64,000 bases of DNA from contig NC_088873.1 of NCBI RefSeq assembly GCF_032884065.1, positions 36,133,823-36,197,822 on the forward strand. Reading direction: 5' to 3'. A program made the translations under genes and the position numbers. This DNA comes from Artemia franciscana. Taxonomy: Eukaryota; Arthropoda; Branchiopoda; Anostraca; Artemiidae. Position 1 is the stretch's first letter; the number at the start of each line of letters is the position of its first letter. The notes beneath the pieces are model-generated. The model saw nothing but the letters and a program-made list of their open reading frames with translations, had not been told where the DNA came from and did not search any database. Shown in pieces: positions 52,469 through 64,000 of this stretch.

Positions 52469-53663
52469 GGTAAAATTCTAGTTGATTGACTTCTTGCTAT
52501 CTTGGAGAGTTGTTAGGTTAGGGAATTGAAATTTTCAAGGGTAGGTCTAGAGAAAAAAATACATCCCGGGAAAGTATTTTGAGGTCCCTAACTATACCCC
52601 CTCCCCCCTCCTCTATATAATGCCGCTTTTTGTGCATTACAGCTTATATTTTGGTCAAATTTGATCCTATATTACTATTAAAAGTGTAAATCCTTGCTTA
52701 CCTTAGAAAAGTTAACTTTTCACTGTTTTTTAAGCTACTATGTTCCACAATTAGATCACCAACATTGAATGACAATTATTACCTTTTATGGTATAGTCAA
52801 GACACAAATCTGGGCATTTAAACAAACCCTTTGGTCAAGTTAAGATAATGATATTTTGACAGTGTTTTATCTAAAGGCCTTTAAAGAGGGTTGAATAAAC
52901 ACAAGAAAAGTGAACTTAAGGGGTTTCTCAATCCAAATTAGGATTAAGTGCAGGTTATCCTTAGCAATTCTTCTTGTAATTATTTATACAATATAATTTT
53001 CTTATGTTAATTTATTTGGGCATTGTAGCACCATAGTAATCACATATAGCTGGCATGTTTGATATTACATCAATGTGACAAAAATTAAAAAAGCCTCTTC
53101 TTTCATGAATAAATATTGAAAGTTTCTATAGATTAACATAAAAAAATTATATTGTAAAAATAATTACAAGAAGGATTGCTAAGGATAACCTGTACTTAAT
53201 TGAAATTTGGAGTGAGAAAGCCTTTAAGTCCGATTTTCTCGTATTTATTCACCCTTGTTTAAAGGCCTTTACATAAAACATGTCAAAATATCTTGACTTG
53301 ACCAAAGGGTTTGTTTAAATTCCCACATTCCAGTCTTGACTATACCATAAAAGGTATTAATTGTCATACAATGCTGGTGATCTAATTATGGAATATAGTA
53401 GCTTAAAAAACAGTGAAAAGTTAACTTTTTCTAAGGTAAGCAAGGATTTACACTTTTAATAGTAATATGGGATCAAATTTGACCAAAATATAAACTGTAT
53501 GCACAAAAATTTGCATTATATAGAGGAGGAGGGAGGGGGTATAGGGACCTCAAAATACTTTCCCAGGATGTACTTTTTTTTATAGACTAACCCCTGAGAA
53601 TTTCAATTCCCTAACCCAACAACTTTCCAAGATAGCAAGAAGTCAATCCACTAGAATTTTACC
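52469..53663. mobile_element. 1.2-kb foldback element with about 535-bp arms
   Basis: The left arm 52469-53010 and right arm 53133-53663 are reverse complements along their whole length at roughly 85-90% by eye. Ends are GGTAAAATTCTAGTTGATTG and its inverse. Internal anchors are TCTTGCTATCTTGG, AAGTTAACTTTTCACTGTTT, CTTTGGTCAAGT and GGTTATCCTTAGCAATTCTT. The spacer of about 122 bp is non-coding. No clear target duplication is visible. It belongs to the same family as 9415-10537. Confidence 0.85.
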
Positions 53664-53689
53664 TTACATATTTTTTAGGCTATGTGTTT

Positions 53690-53935
53690 TTCCATTTCTT
53701 GATTCCAACAGCATTTATTCAATTTACAGGTAGTCTATAAGCTGAAACAAGAGTGATATATGGCAAAATACATTTGAGATATATAGTTTAGACTAGGCTA
53801 TACATTTGAAAATTAGGAGGGTTTGGGGATAAAGTCAATAGAAGCACCTTTAAAATATGTTAACTATAATTTTTTGGATATTATAAAGTAAAAGATGTTT
53901 TCTGGACATATTCCTTCTCAACAGTCCCAATTATG
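53690..53935. repeat. Repeat flanking the foldback, inverted relative of 9020-9400
   Basis: The reverse complement shares ACATATTTTAAAGG, ATAGCCTAGTCTAAACTAT and CACTCTTGTTTCAGC with 9040-9230. The larger element may therefore include this flank. Confidence 0.55.
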
Positions 53936-54520
53936 TGTTAATAGGCTACCCAAATTTTGAATTTCACAAAAATTAAGTTCAGACCCTAGAATAATTTGGA
54001 CTGTTGGCTACCTTAACATTTCTAGCCTAAATCCATTCTTGAAGCATAGCCTAGCCTGATTCACCTAACCTAGTTCAACACCTTTCCAAGTCTGTTAAAA
54101 ATCCAAGGAACTGCAGTTTATTCCAAAATCAACTATGCCTTCACAAAATTCACAGATTATTCTAATTCCTGTCATTTAATAATTTAAACTAGTTGATTTA
54201 ATTATTAAAGTTTTATACCCTTTGTATTTATCCAAAGAGAAAATTGACAGATAATACATCGGATATGGGTTAGTAATCTTACCTTGATCTGATCTTTATA
54301 GTTAGCGTTAGATTAAATAGATTTCAATGCTTTTCACAAGTTCAACAAGCTAATTACACCTGAGTTTTGTAATGTTTAGGGTTCAGTAGACAATTCCAAT
54401 TGTTGAATTGCATTCAATAGAATTTAATGAAACTTATTTTAATTAATAATTTGCTTACTGTGCTTCAGAGCTCAATAAGCAACAATTCATCCTTTTATAA
54501 ATGAAATAAAAAAAACAAAG

Positions 54521-54930
54521 CTTTTTTAACTGACAGTAAGGAGTGACATTAAAGCTTAAAACGAGCAGAAATTATTCCGTGTATGAAAGAGACTGCCCCC
54601 TAATCACCCTCTTGCTCTTTACACTAAAGATTTTTTTATTACTTTGAAAAGTAGAGTTGTGACAAAGAGTCAAACTTTGACGCCAACAGCTTCAGTACCT
54701 CGCTCTTCACACTAAGGTTCTTTAGTACTTTTAGAAGAGCTTCTTATTTTAATCAAACGGCTCTTGTGTTTCAGGAGTCGTCTTTAAAAAATTGGGACAC
54801 AAATTTAAACTTTAGTGTTAAGATTGAGGCATTGAGGAGGCTGCAACCCCCTAATATAGGGTATAATTTCTATTCGTCTTAAGTTTTAATGTTGCTCCTT
54901 ACTCTTGAATAGAAAAACATGTTTTTTATT
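54521..54930. repeat. Foldback unit of the abundant repeat family
   Basis: The left arm CTTTTTTAACTGACAGTAAG...AACGAGCAGAAATTATTCCG is inverted at the right as TATTCGTCTTAAGTTTTAAT, GTTGCTCCTTACT. Between them CTCGCTCTTCACACTAAGGT-like phrases repeat. Confidence 0.75.
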
Positions 54931-54959
54931 TAATCTCTGATCGTTTTTCAAATAATTTC

Positions 54960-57860
54960 AGAAAATCATGCTCCATTGAATCTTCCCTCCATGGAAAATT
55001 TCCTCCCCCCCCCCCCCAAATAAAACTCCTCGAAGTAAAGTTTCTCTCAAGTAAAATATCCCTTCACCCACCAACCTAGAAAATACCCCCTGCACAAATA
55101 TATCCTCTAGGAAATTTCTCGCGGATGTTTTCGAATTAGATCGGAAGTTCCCCTCCTTGGAAAAATTTTCCTGTAAATACCAATACCTCCAGTATATTAT
55201 TTTATTTCAAAATTCAAGTCAAGAATAATCGGTTATTGAACTGGTAACGTCTTTTCAGATAAATGCTCTATCACTAGGCTACAGGATGTACATTACAATT
55301 ACGAATACTGTAAGTGAACAATATCGACAAATTTCTCAACTTACAGCTTTTTCCGCTGGAGCTGTGGGAGGTCATGTTATCCTCAAAGGCGTATTTATTG
55401 GACCAAGCAGCTATTCTGAACTAAAGGGCTATGTCAAAATTTTAACCGACTGAATTTAGGGGAGGCGGCCGGGGGACGGGAGTTCTAGCCTCTAAGAACT
55501 TTTAATTTTTAGCTGTCCCTCAATCTTTTTTGTCACTTAAAAGGACACAGAGACTTTTAAATTCAATTCGAATGAGTCCTCTGCCAATCTCCTAGGACAA
55601 TTGGCTTGAAACAATCACTCCTGAGGAAAATATATATACAAAAAAAAACACTCATCTGTAATTTCTGTAAATTCTGTAACTTAAGTAAAATATATTGAAC
55701 TTTAAAAAGCGGAAAGATGCTTTAGGTTGTTATGAAAAGTAAAATTTTTTATTAGTAAATTTTAGAGATTTTATCAAAGCTGACACTGTTTATTAAAACA
55801 CTATTTTTAAAAAGAAACAGTGATTGTTACTTTTTTTTTGCCTATACTTAAAACCCTCGTCTTAAATGTCTTCTATGCATTTCTATCTCTTCGTTCTGTT
55901 TTTGTTGTTAGACCACTAAAAGAACTAGTATTTAATGTTTAATATATCTTTTACGAATACACAAGTTGTGTCTTTATCCTCATTTACCACTCTTCATTAC
56001 TATCATGGCAACTAAGCGATGCCACAGAGTTATGTAGCATACTAAATAGTTTGACCTATACAAATTGTCACAAAGAGTGCAAGAACCCAAAAGATGGTTC
56101 AAGACCATTTCTTTTTACAGTAAAAAGCTTAACTCACTCGCTATAGTGGTCAGAAATGCAAAGACAAAAAATTATGGTGAACAGGTTTTAATTTATCTTT
56201 TATAGCGGAATGGTTTATATAATTTACTATTTTTGTATTTTTTTATAACTTACAATTTTAATTTCAACAAATTTATTAGAACTTAAACCCCCATCAGATT
56301 TCAAATTAAATTTGCGACCATTTCCACCACCTACCTACAACACACAATTGTCGAGGTTCCCTTTTAGTTGTGGGTATTTCTTTGTTCGCAAAGTTTATCA
56401 AAGCAATCTATTATGCACCCCCTAAAGAAATTCCTGGATCCGTGCTTGTCACTAATCCACATTAAATTTCTTTACGCCAATTTAACAACCATACAAATGG
56501 AAAAGTATTATATGCGATAACACTAGTCTAAATTCTTTCTCTCAACTCTACTTTTTAAAACAGTAAAAAACTTTAGCGTAAAGAGCGGGGCGTTGATGAG
56601 GAAGCAGCCCTTTTCATATACGAAGCAATTTCTGTTAGTTTTAAGTTTTAATGTCGCTCCTTACTTTCAGTTAAAAAAACTTGTTTTTTTTTATTTAATT
56701 TCTGAATGGTTTTGAATCAATGCATGTTTTGATTTTGGCTCTCCGCAGAGGAATAATTAAAACGAAATTTGCATATTTATTATTTTTGGCTAAATGGTCT
56801 TCTCCTAGTTTTGATCGAATGATTTTGAGAAAAAAGGAGCGGGGGAGGAAGCCTAGTTGCCCTTTGCTTTTTTGGTTACTTAAAGAGGCAACTAGAACTT
56901 TTAATTTTTTACGAATGTTGTTATTAGTAAAAGATATACATAACTTATAAATTAGCTTCCATAACGAACTTTTGTATCCTCATGTTTTTATATATGAGGG
57001 GGTTCACCCCCTCTTCAGTACCTCGCTCTCTACACTAAAGCTTAAATTTTGTCCCAAATCATTAAGAATGACCCCTGAATCACAAAAGCCGTAGAATAAA
57101 TAGTTTAAGATACTAAAAATACTTTAACGTAAAGAGCGAGGTATTAAGAGGAGGTGAAACCCTCATATAAGTAATAATTTCTGTTCGTTTTAAGTTTTAA
57201 TGCTGCTCCTTACTTCCAGTTGAAAAAACTTTTTCATATTTATTTTTTCATTGTTTTTTTTAAATAACACTAGAAAATCCTGCGCTCCCTTCGGAATTTT
57301 TTTTCACCAATGACAAATTCCTCGATGGAAAGTTCCCCCAACATATCCCCCTGTTCTCAACCCCTCCCCCAACCAAAAAAACCCCTGAAAACGTCTGTAC
57401 ACTTCGCAATAACCATTACTATATGTAAGCACTGGTCAAAGTTTGTAACTTGTAGCCCTACCACAGGGACTGTTGGGGAGTAAGTCGTCCCCAAAGACAT
57501 AGTTATAAGGTTTTTCGACTACGTTGAATAAAATGGCTATCTCAGAATTTTGATCCGTTGACTTTGGGAAAATAATTAGTGTGGGAGGAGGCCTAGGTGC
57601 CCTCCAATTTTTTTGGTCACTTATAAAGGCCACTAGAACTTTCCATTTGCGTTAGAATGAGCCCTCTCGCAACATTCTAGGACCACTGGGTCGATACGAT
57701 CACCCTGGGGAAAAAAACAAAAACAAACAAATAAAGACGCATCCGTGATCTGCCTTCTGACAAAAAATACAAAATTCCACATTTTTGTAGATAGGAGCTT
57801 GAAACTTCTACAATAGGGCTGTAGAAAAGAGTGTTCAGTGTATCTCTGTTCAGCATACAC
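54960..57860. repeat. Cluster of diverged units of the abundant repeat family
   Basis: Phrases such as AAGTTTTAATGTCGCTCCTT (56646), GTTTTAATGCTGCTCCTTAC (57194), GGGACTGT-GGGGAG (57465) and CATTCTAGGACCACTGGGTC (57674) mark overlapping, truncated copies. Long C-runs (55005-55017 and elsewhere) separate units. A frame at 56720-56950 (plus) is inside a unit and has no host-gene motif. Confidence 0.7.
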
Positions 57861-58095
57861 TGAACAGAGATTTCTCAAGATAATTATCTTCCCCCGTGAC
57901 AAATTCCTCCATGAAAAGATCCTCCCACGTTACCCCCCCCCCCTCCTCAACTCTCCCCCCCCTCAACTCTCCCCCCCCCCATAACCAAAAAAATCCCCTG
58001 AAAACGTCTGTACACTTCCAATGTTTGTAACTGGTCAATATTTGTAACTTGCAGCCCCTCCCACGGGGACTGTGGGAGAGTAGGTCATCCCCACA

Positions 58096-61000
58096 CAACC
58101 CCCCCCCTCAACTCTCCCCCCTCAAACCAAAACAATCCTCCTGAAAACGTCTGTACACTTCCCAATAACCATTACTATATGTAATCACTGGTCAATGTTT
58201 GTAACTTGCAGCCCCTCCCACGGGGACTGTGGGGGAGCAGGTCATCCCCAAAGACATAGTTATTAGATTTTCCAACTATGGTGAATAAAATGGCCATCTC
58301 AGAATTTTGATCCGGTGACTTTGGAGAAAAATGAGTGTAGGAGGTGGCCTCCAATTCTTTTGTTCACTTAAAAAGGGCACTAGAACTTTTAATTCCCATT
58401 AGAATGAACCCTCTTGCAACATTCTAGGACCACTGGGTCGATACGATCACCCCTGGGAAAGAAAAAAAAACAAATAAACACGCACCCGTGATTGGTCTTC
58501 TAGCAAAAACTACTCTCTCTCTCTAGCAAAAAGTTCCACATTTTTATAGATAGAAGCTTGAAACTTCTTCAGTGGAATTCTCTGATACGCTGAATGCGAT
58601 GGTGTTAGGTGTTTTTTTTTTTTTGGGGGGGGGGGTGTATCCCCCATTTTTCTAAAATAGGGCTAAAATTCTGAAGGCTAGGGTCTGAAACAAATATTTA
58701 CATCCAGAAAAGAGTCGTAGTTTCCTCAAATATTACAAGGTGTTATGCTTTTTGTATATTTCTGGCAAAAAACAAACATTTTTAAGAGAAAGTTTAAAAG
58801 AAAATACGTATGCCTAAGATATATGCCCATAAGATTTCTAAAACTCTAAAATCTGCATAAACAGCCAACGAAAAAATTGAAAATTATGCAAATATTTTGG
58901 TCAAGACCTTTGTTTGACCGTCCTCAGTGCAGAATCAACTGAAAATCTTTTTTAAAACAAAATACAAAACTAAAATATGATGACCCTTTCTTAGTGACGG
59001 TGAAAGAGTAACTGAATGAAAAACACAAGTATAAATGACATTTCACAATTTCATCTTACTTACATCACTCAAGGAAGTGATTTTGAAGAGTATTTTCATA
59101 ATTTGTTTTTGTTATGAATCATTTTCTAATGTTTCTGTATGGCTTAAGAAGATAATTTTGCTATCCGTCGTAATTTTAGTTTATTTTTGATCCTTTTTTC
59201 TTTACCTTTGACCGAAGATATAAGACGGGAGCAAATTAAACCTATTTAGCTAATTCATAGGAGCAAACAAACTAATTTTGAGGGGAAAGAAAGGGGCTAG
59301 GTTTTCAGCGGCTTTACTCCAATGAAGTAAAGGTGTGTGTCTAAGTGAAAAATGTGTTTTAAAGCCTAAAGCGTCACCCTCTTTATTTGCAGATTTCACA
59401 AAAGGTGACACACCTTCTTATTAAGTCTATGAACAGTGTGAATGAGTTTTCAAAAGAAAAGCTGTTAAAATGAGAATTACCCATGTTCTTTACTCCAATG
59501 ACACAAGATATTCGAGAGAATCCTAGGCTTTTCAAGTATCTAAACCAGAGATTTTCAAGCCCGGAGGGTTGCTTGAGCCCAAGAGTTGCAAATGAAAAAT
59601 ATTGGGATGATATTTATTACGCCAACAACGACAAAAAAAAACCTGAAAACGAGGCATAGCACACACTGAACAGAGATTTATCAAGATAATTCTCTTCCCC
59701 CCATGAAAAGATCCTCCCACGCAACCCCCCCCCCCTCAACTCTCCCCCCTCAAACCAAAACAATCCTCCTGAAAACGTCTGTACACTTCCCAATAACCAT
59801 TACTATATGTAATCACTGGTCAATGTTTGTAACTTGCAGCCCCTCCCACGGGGACTGTGGGGGAGCAGGTCATCCCCAAAGACATAGTTATTAGATTTTC
59901 CAACTATGGTGAATAAAATGGCCATCTCAGAATTTTGATCCGGTGACTTTGGAGAAAAATGAGTGTAGGAGGTGGCCTCCAATTCTTTTGTTCACTTAAA
60001 AAGGGCACTAGAACTTTTAATTCCCATTAGAATGAACCCTCTTGCAACATTCTAGGACCACTGGGTCGATACGATCACCCCTGGGAAAGAAAAAAAAAAA
60101 CAAATAAACACGCACCCGTGATTGGTCTTCTAGCAAAAACTACTCTCTCTCTCTAGCAAAAAGTTCCACATTTTTATAGATAGAAGCTTGAAACTTCTTC
60201 AGTGGAATTCTCTGATACGCTGAATGCGATGGTGTTAGGTGTTTTTTTTTTTTTTGGGGGGGGGGTGTATCCCCCATTTTTCTAAAATAGGGCTAAAATT
60301 CTGAAGGCTAGGGTCTGAAACAAATATTTATATCCAGAAAAGAGTCGTAGTTTCCTCAAATATTACAAGGTGTTATGCTTTTTGTATATTTCTGGCAAAA
60401 AACAAACATTTTTAAGAGAAAGTTTAAAAGAAAATACGTATGCCTAAGATATATGCCCATAAGATTTCTAAAACTCTAAAATCTGCATAAACAGCCAACG
60501 AAAAAATTGAAAATTATGCAAATATTTTGGTCAAGACCTTTGTTTGACCGTCCTCAGTGCAGAATCAACTGAAAATCTTTTTTAAAACAAAATACAAAAC
60601 TAAAATATGATGACCCTTTCTTAGTGACGGTGAAAGAGTAACTGAATGAAAAACACAAGTATAAATGACATTTCACAATTTCATCTTACTTACATCACTC
60701 TTAAAGGCTAATCGCTTTCCAGGTAGATTATTATCAGATGTGTGTTTTGTGGGAAGTGTATTAAAATATTCTAAGAAAAATCAAATAATCTCATACCTTG
60801 TGACGGCGTAGTGGATGACGCCAAAGTTTCCAATCTAAGGTTTCTTCGTTCAATCCCGCGTCTCGCAAGGAAGTGATTTTAAAGAGTATTTTCATAATTT
60901 TTTTTTGTTTTGAATCATTTTCTAATGTTTCTGTATGGCTTAAGAAGATAATTTTGCTATCCGTCGTAATTTTAGTTTATTTTTGATCCTTTTTTCTTTA

Positions 61001-62050
61001 CCTTTGACCGAAGATATAAGACGGGAGCAAATTAAACCTATTTAGCTAATTCATAGGAGCAAACAAACAAATTTTGAGGGAAAGAAAGGGGCTAGGTTTT
61101 CAGCGGCTTTACTCCAATGAAGTAAAGGTGTGTGTCTAAGTGAAAAATGTGTTTTAAAGCCTAAAGCGTCACCCTCTTTATTTGCAGATTTCACAAAAGG
61201 TGACACACCTTCTTATTAAGTCTATGAACAGTGTGAATGAGTTTTCAAAAGAAAAGCTGTTAAAATGAGAATTACCCATGTTCTTTACTCCAATGACAAG
61301 AGATATTCGAGAGAATCCTAGGCTTTTCAAGTATCTAAACCAGAGATTTTCAAGCCCGGAGGGTTGCTTGAGCCCAAGAGTTGCAAATGAAAAATATTGG
61401 GATGATATTTATTACGCCAACAACGACAAAAAAAAACCTGAAAACGAGGCATAGCATACACTGAACAGAGATTTATCAAGATAATTCTCTTCCCCCATGA
61501 AAAGATCCTCCCACGCAACCCCCCTCCCCTCAACTCTCCCCCCTCAAACCAAAACAATCCTCCTGAAAACGTCTGTACACTTCCCAATAACCATTACTAT
61601 ATGTAATCACTGGTCAATGTTTGTAACTTGCAGCCCCTCCCACGGGGACTGTGGGGGAGCAGGTCATCCCCAAAGACATAGTTATTAGATTTTCCAACTA
61701 TGGTGAATAAAATGGCCATCTCATAATTTTGATCCGGTGACTTTGGAGAAAAATGAGTGTGGGAGGTGGCCTCCAATTCTTTTGGTCACTTAAAAAGGGC
61801 ACTAGAACTTTAATTTCCATTAGAATGAACCCTCTTGCAGCATTCTAGGACCATTGGGTCGATAAGATCACCCCTGGGGAAAAAAACAAATAAACACGCA
61901 CCCGTGATTGGTCTTCTAGCAAAAAATACCAAGTTCCACATTTTTATAGATAGAAGCTTGAAACTTCTTCAGTGGAGTTCTCTGATACGCTGAATGCGAT
62001 GGTGTGATTTTCGTTAAGATTCTATGATTTTTTTTTGGGGGGGGGGGTGT
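58096..62050. repeat. Tandem array, period 1,628 bp, 2 full copies plus a partial third
   Basis: AAACCAAAACAATCCTCCTG starts at 58124, 59752 and 61546. The first step is 1,628 bp and the second is 1,794 bp, which equals 1,628 plus the 166-bp segment present only in the second copy (60701-60866). Apart from that the copies are nearly identical, including the T-run/G-run near 58612 and 60241, so the duplication is recent. The third copy diverges after about 62000. Confidence 0.95.
60701..60866 (+). repeat. 166-bp segment in only one array copy, with a tRNA-like end
   Basis: It is absent from the first copy, where CATCACTC joins AAGGAAGTG directly. Its right half (60797-60870) has a D-arm-like GCGTAGTGGATGACGC with an A-box, and a B-box-like GTTCAATCCC 55 bases on. 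CTTGTGA and TCTCGCAAG could form a weak acceptor stem. The anticodon and T stems pair poorly, so this is a tRNA pseudogene or SINE head rather than a working tRNA. Confidence 0.45.
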
Positions 62051-62270
62051 TTCCCCCATTTTTCTAAAATATGGCGAACTTTCTCAGGCTCGTAACTTTT
62101 TATGGGTAAGACCAAACTGGATGAAACTTATATATTTAAAATCAGCATTAAAATGCAATTCTTTTGATGTAACTATTGGTATCAAAATTCCACTTTTTAG
62201 AATTTCGGTTACTATTGAGCCGGGTCGCTCCTTACTACGGTTCGTTACCACGAACTGTTTGATACTGTAT
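62050..62270. repeat. Terminal part of the abundant repeat family
   Basis: The unit continues past the array through CAGGCTCGTAACTTTTTATG and AAATCAGCATTAAAATGCAA to GAGCCGGGTCGCTCCTTACT and CGTTACCACGAACTGTTTGA. I recall this ending from branchiopod sequence; this is from memory and unverified. Confidence 0.5.
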
Positions 62271-62487
62271 TTGGTTCTCAAGATGCTAAAAAATTTTGAG
62301 GTTCTAAAAAAAAAGCGTTATATCTCCTTTTCACAGTTTCACAACTTGGTAGGCACTGGAGAATTCATATAACTGATATTGCCAGTTCTTGGATGCTTAA
62401 GAGAAGAATGTAAAAATGACAGGCCGATAATAACAGTCGATGAACAAAAATACAATAATCAATTCCACAAATTTCGCGCCAAAAGGG

Positions 62488-62715
62488 ACGTTTTTGCGTG
62501 ATCCGTCAAATTTCATTCGTTTTTTCTACAAGGTTATGCGTCATAACGGTTCAACGGCTGCACGAACGTTTTTGCGGGATCGGTCAAATTTTATTCGTTT
62601 TTTTTACAAGGTTATGCGTCATAACGGTTCAATGGGTGTCAGACGTTTTTGCATGATCCGTCAAATTTCATTCATTTTTTCTACAAGGTTATGCGTCATA
62701 ACGGCTCAACAGCTG
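62488..62715 (+). repeat. Three tandem 77-78-bp repeats, open in one frame for two units
   Basis: ACGTTTTTGC begins units at 62488, 62566 and 62643 (steps 78 and 77). Shared phrases are TCAAATTTCATTCGTTTTTT and ACAAGGTTATGCGTCATAAC. The first two units translate as repeats containing FLRDxSNFIRFFYKVMRHNG; the 77-bp step shifts the third unit out of frame. I infer a non-coding tandem repeat. Confidence 0.85.
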
Positions 62716-62769
62716 CGTTGAAATATTTCTGTTGAGCCATTGAAGAACACATCCGTTATTTTGAATTGA

Positions 62770-63595
62770 GAGCTGTGTTGAACCAAACAATGTAAATAAC
62801 TGAGACTAATCATGTGTATCAGAAGTCGTCCAGTAATATATTGCAGAGGACTAAAGAGGTATTCAAATAAATTTTTAACTCTCAAGGCCTGGGAGGATAT
62901 TTCCAGGGAAATGATAGCAGAAGATACGAATTATGTTATTAATTAGGTGCAGCTATTTTAGGTTACTATCAGCTAGCCTTCTGAATACTTTTTTTGGGCT
63001 TTTAGAACTTAATTTAGCCTATTAAAAATAATTATAGACTATATGTGCCAAATTAATCAAAAACAAAATTTGCCTAGGAGTTTTTATACGTTTTAAGCCC
63101 TTTTTTTTATACGTTATTTTTTTTATGCGTTATGACAAAAGACAAAAAAAAAATACGTTCAGTTTTAAGTAAAGCGCAAACGATACGCTATATTATAAAT
63201 ATTATCACTAAGATAATGCTTATAGAAGTATTCATTGTTTTCTTTACCGATAATTCTGAAAATATAAGTTTTCCTTTCTCTTTTCTTCTTAACGTGTTGT
63301 CGAGTTTTTATTTCTTTTATTAACATTATTATTGATATTTCCATCTTTTCTCTTGCTCTTTACCCAACACTCGTTGGTCTGTTAAACCCTGTTTAATCTC
63401 ACCAAAAGTTCACATATTGCCTTTTGAATCATGGCAACGGAGTATCATCAGGTTGTCAATGTCGGAGCAAACAAGGTGTCAACTAAATGATAAGCGTTCT
63501 AGAAGTCGTAACAAGAATTATTCAATAAAATTTTCGCAGAAAACATGGGAATTTTTCGATATTAGTCGTTATTTTAGCAAATTAGATTACGGAAC
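62770..63595. other. No recognised gene
   Basis: AT-rich sequence with two chance plus-strand frames of about 60 codons and no family motifs. Confidence 0.4.
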
Positions 63596-63602
63596 TTCAT
63601 AA

Positions 63603-63690
63603 AGAGTAAAGCTGTGAATAGATTAGAGCGGGAAGAACGTTCACAGCTACGTTGAGCTCAGGTGGCTTGATGCTGTAATGAGTCGGTACT
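63603..63690 (+). mobile_element. LINE C-terminus remnant
   Basis: AGTAAAGCTGTGAATAGATT followed by CACAGCTACGTTGAGCTCAG and GTGGCTTGATGC is the degenerate 3' coding end (REALNRLEWRRS...) of the LINE seen at 15980. It is repeated at about 63845-63950. Confidence 0.5.
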
Positions 63691-63779
63691 AAAGGTAGTA
63701 ACAAGACTGACCTGAATTTTCGTCGGGATTGAATTGTTTATTTAGAGGATATATCCGTGGGAATGGTATAAAAAAACAG

Positions 63780-63955
63780 GTTTTTCCAACTAAAATTAAG
63801 GAGAAGCATTAAAACTTAAAACGAACAGAGATTATTACGCTAAAGTAAAGCCTTGAATAGATTAGAGTGAGGAAGAAGGTGCACAGCTACGTTGCACAGG
63901 AGGGTGCACACAACGTGCTCGGTGCACGTTGAGCTCAGGTGGCTTGATGTCCTTG
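63780..63955 (+). repeat. Abundant-family fragment fused to a second LINE-end remnant
   Basis: 63778-63840 (TTTTTCCAACTAAAATTAAG, ACTTAAAACGAACAGAGATT) is the left arm of the abundant family. From 63845, TAAAGCCTTGAATAGATTAG...TGAGCTCAGGTGGCTTGATG is a LINE end with a short internal duplication (GTGCACA...). Confidence 0.5.
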
Positions 63956-64000
63956 TGTGAGCTTGTTTTCTGCACTGCAGCCCAAATTTTGACAATTTTG

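Noticed and set aside
60796-60870. Functional tRNA gene
   Set aside because: A- and B-boxes are present but the anticodon and T stems do not pair and the acceptor stem has mismatches.
62488-62715. CRISPR-like or repeat-protein array
   Set aside because: Only three contiguous units with no spacers, a frameshift in the third, and a eukaryotic context.
1-64000. Bacterial-type operons, defence islands, phage or plasmid features
   Set aside because: Spliced genes, eukaryotic transposons and AT-rich non-coding sequence throughout; no dense ORFs or ribosome-binding sites.

Overview
This is a eukaryotic nuclear window. It is AT-rich, has long introns with GT-AG splice sites, and is packed with decayed retrotransposons and DNA transposons, so there is no bacterial-style operon or CRISPR array. 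The intron style, the mix of Penelope-like, Helitron, hAT and non-LTR elements, and one very abundant repeat family in the right third suggest an arthropod. From memory that repeat family resembles sequence seen in brine shrimp (Artemia), but I could not check this.

Two real protein genes can be assembled exon by exon, both on the minus strand. The first is the M-phase phosphoprotein 6 homologue (MPHOSPH6, an RNA exosome cofactor). It has three coding exons between 10846 and 4288, a 194-residue product and a poly(A) signal at 4248. The second is the AKT-interacting protein / Fused toes homologue (AKTIP), a UEV-domain protein of the FTS-Hook-FHIP cargo-adaptor complex. It has six coding exons between 46221 and 22064, a 261-residue product and a poly(A) signal at 21988. 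All splice phases agree in both genes, and the AKTIP UEV domain lacks the catalytic cysteine.

Region by region: 1-4250 holds a possible terminal exon of an unknown gene (610-888), a decayed unidentified coding sequence (about 1390-2470), a LINE reverse-transcriptase relic and a MITE. 4250-10850 is MPHOSPH6, with a foldback element in intron 1. 10850-22000 is intergenic: LINE relics, a 537-bp tandem duplication, and a LINE split by a hAT-like element with an exact 8-bp target duplication. 22000-46221 is AKTIP. Its introns hold a 2,337-bp tandem duplication with a strong hairpin and another hAT-like insertion in each copy (intron 5), a long AT microsatellite (intron 4), a MADF-like relic (intron 3), Penelope-like and other RT relics (intron 2) and a Helitron 3' end (intron 1). 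46221-64000 shows no convincing host gene. It has a LINE RT relic, a 1.2-kb foldback element, a dense cluster of one repeat family with a 1,628-bp tandem duplication, and a 78-bp tandem repeat near the end.

MPHOSPH6 acts in nuclear RNA 3'-end processing and AKTIP in dynein-driven endosome transport. I see no functional link between them; they are simply neighbours in the same orientation. I found no clearly new gene system. The most unusual things here are structural: recent tandem duplications, foldback elements and nested transposons.
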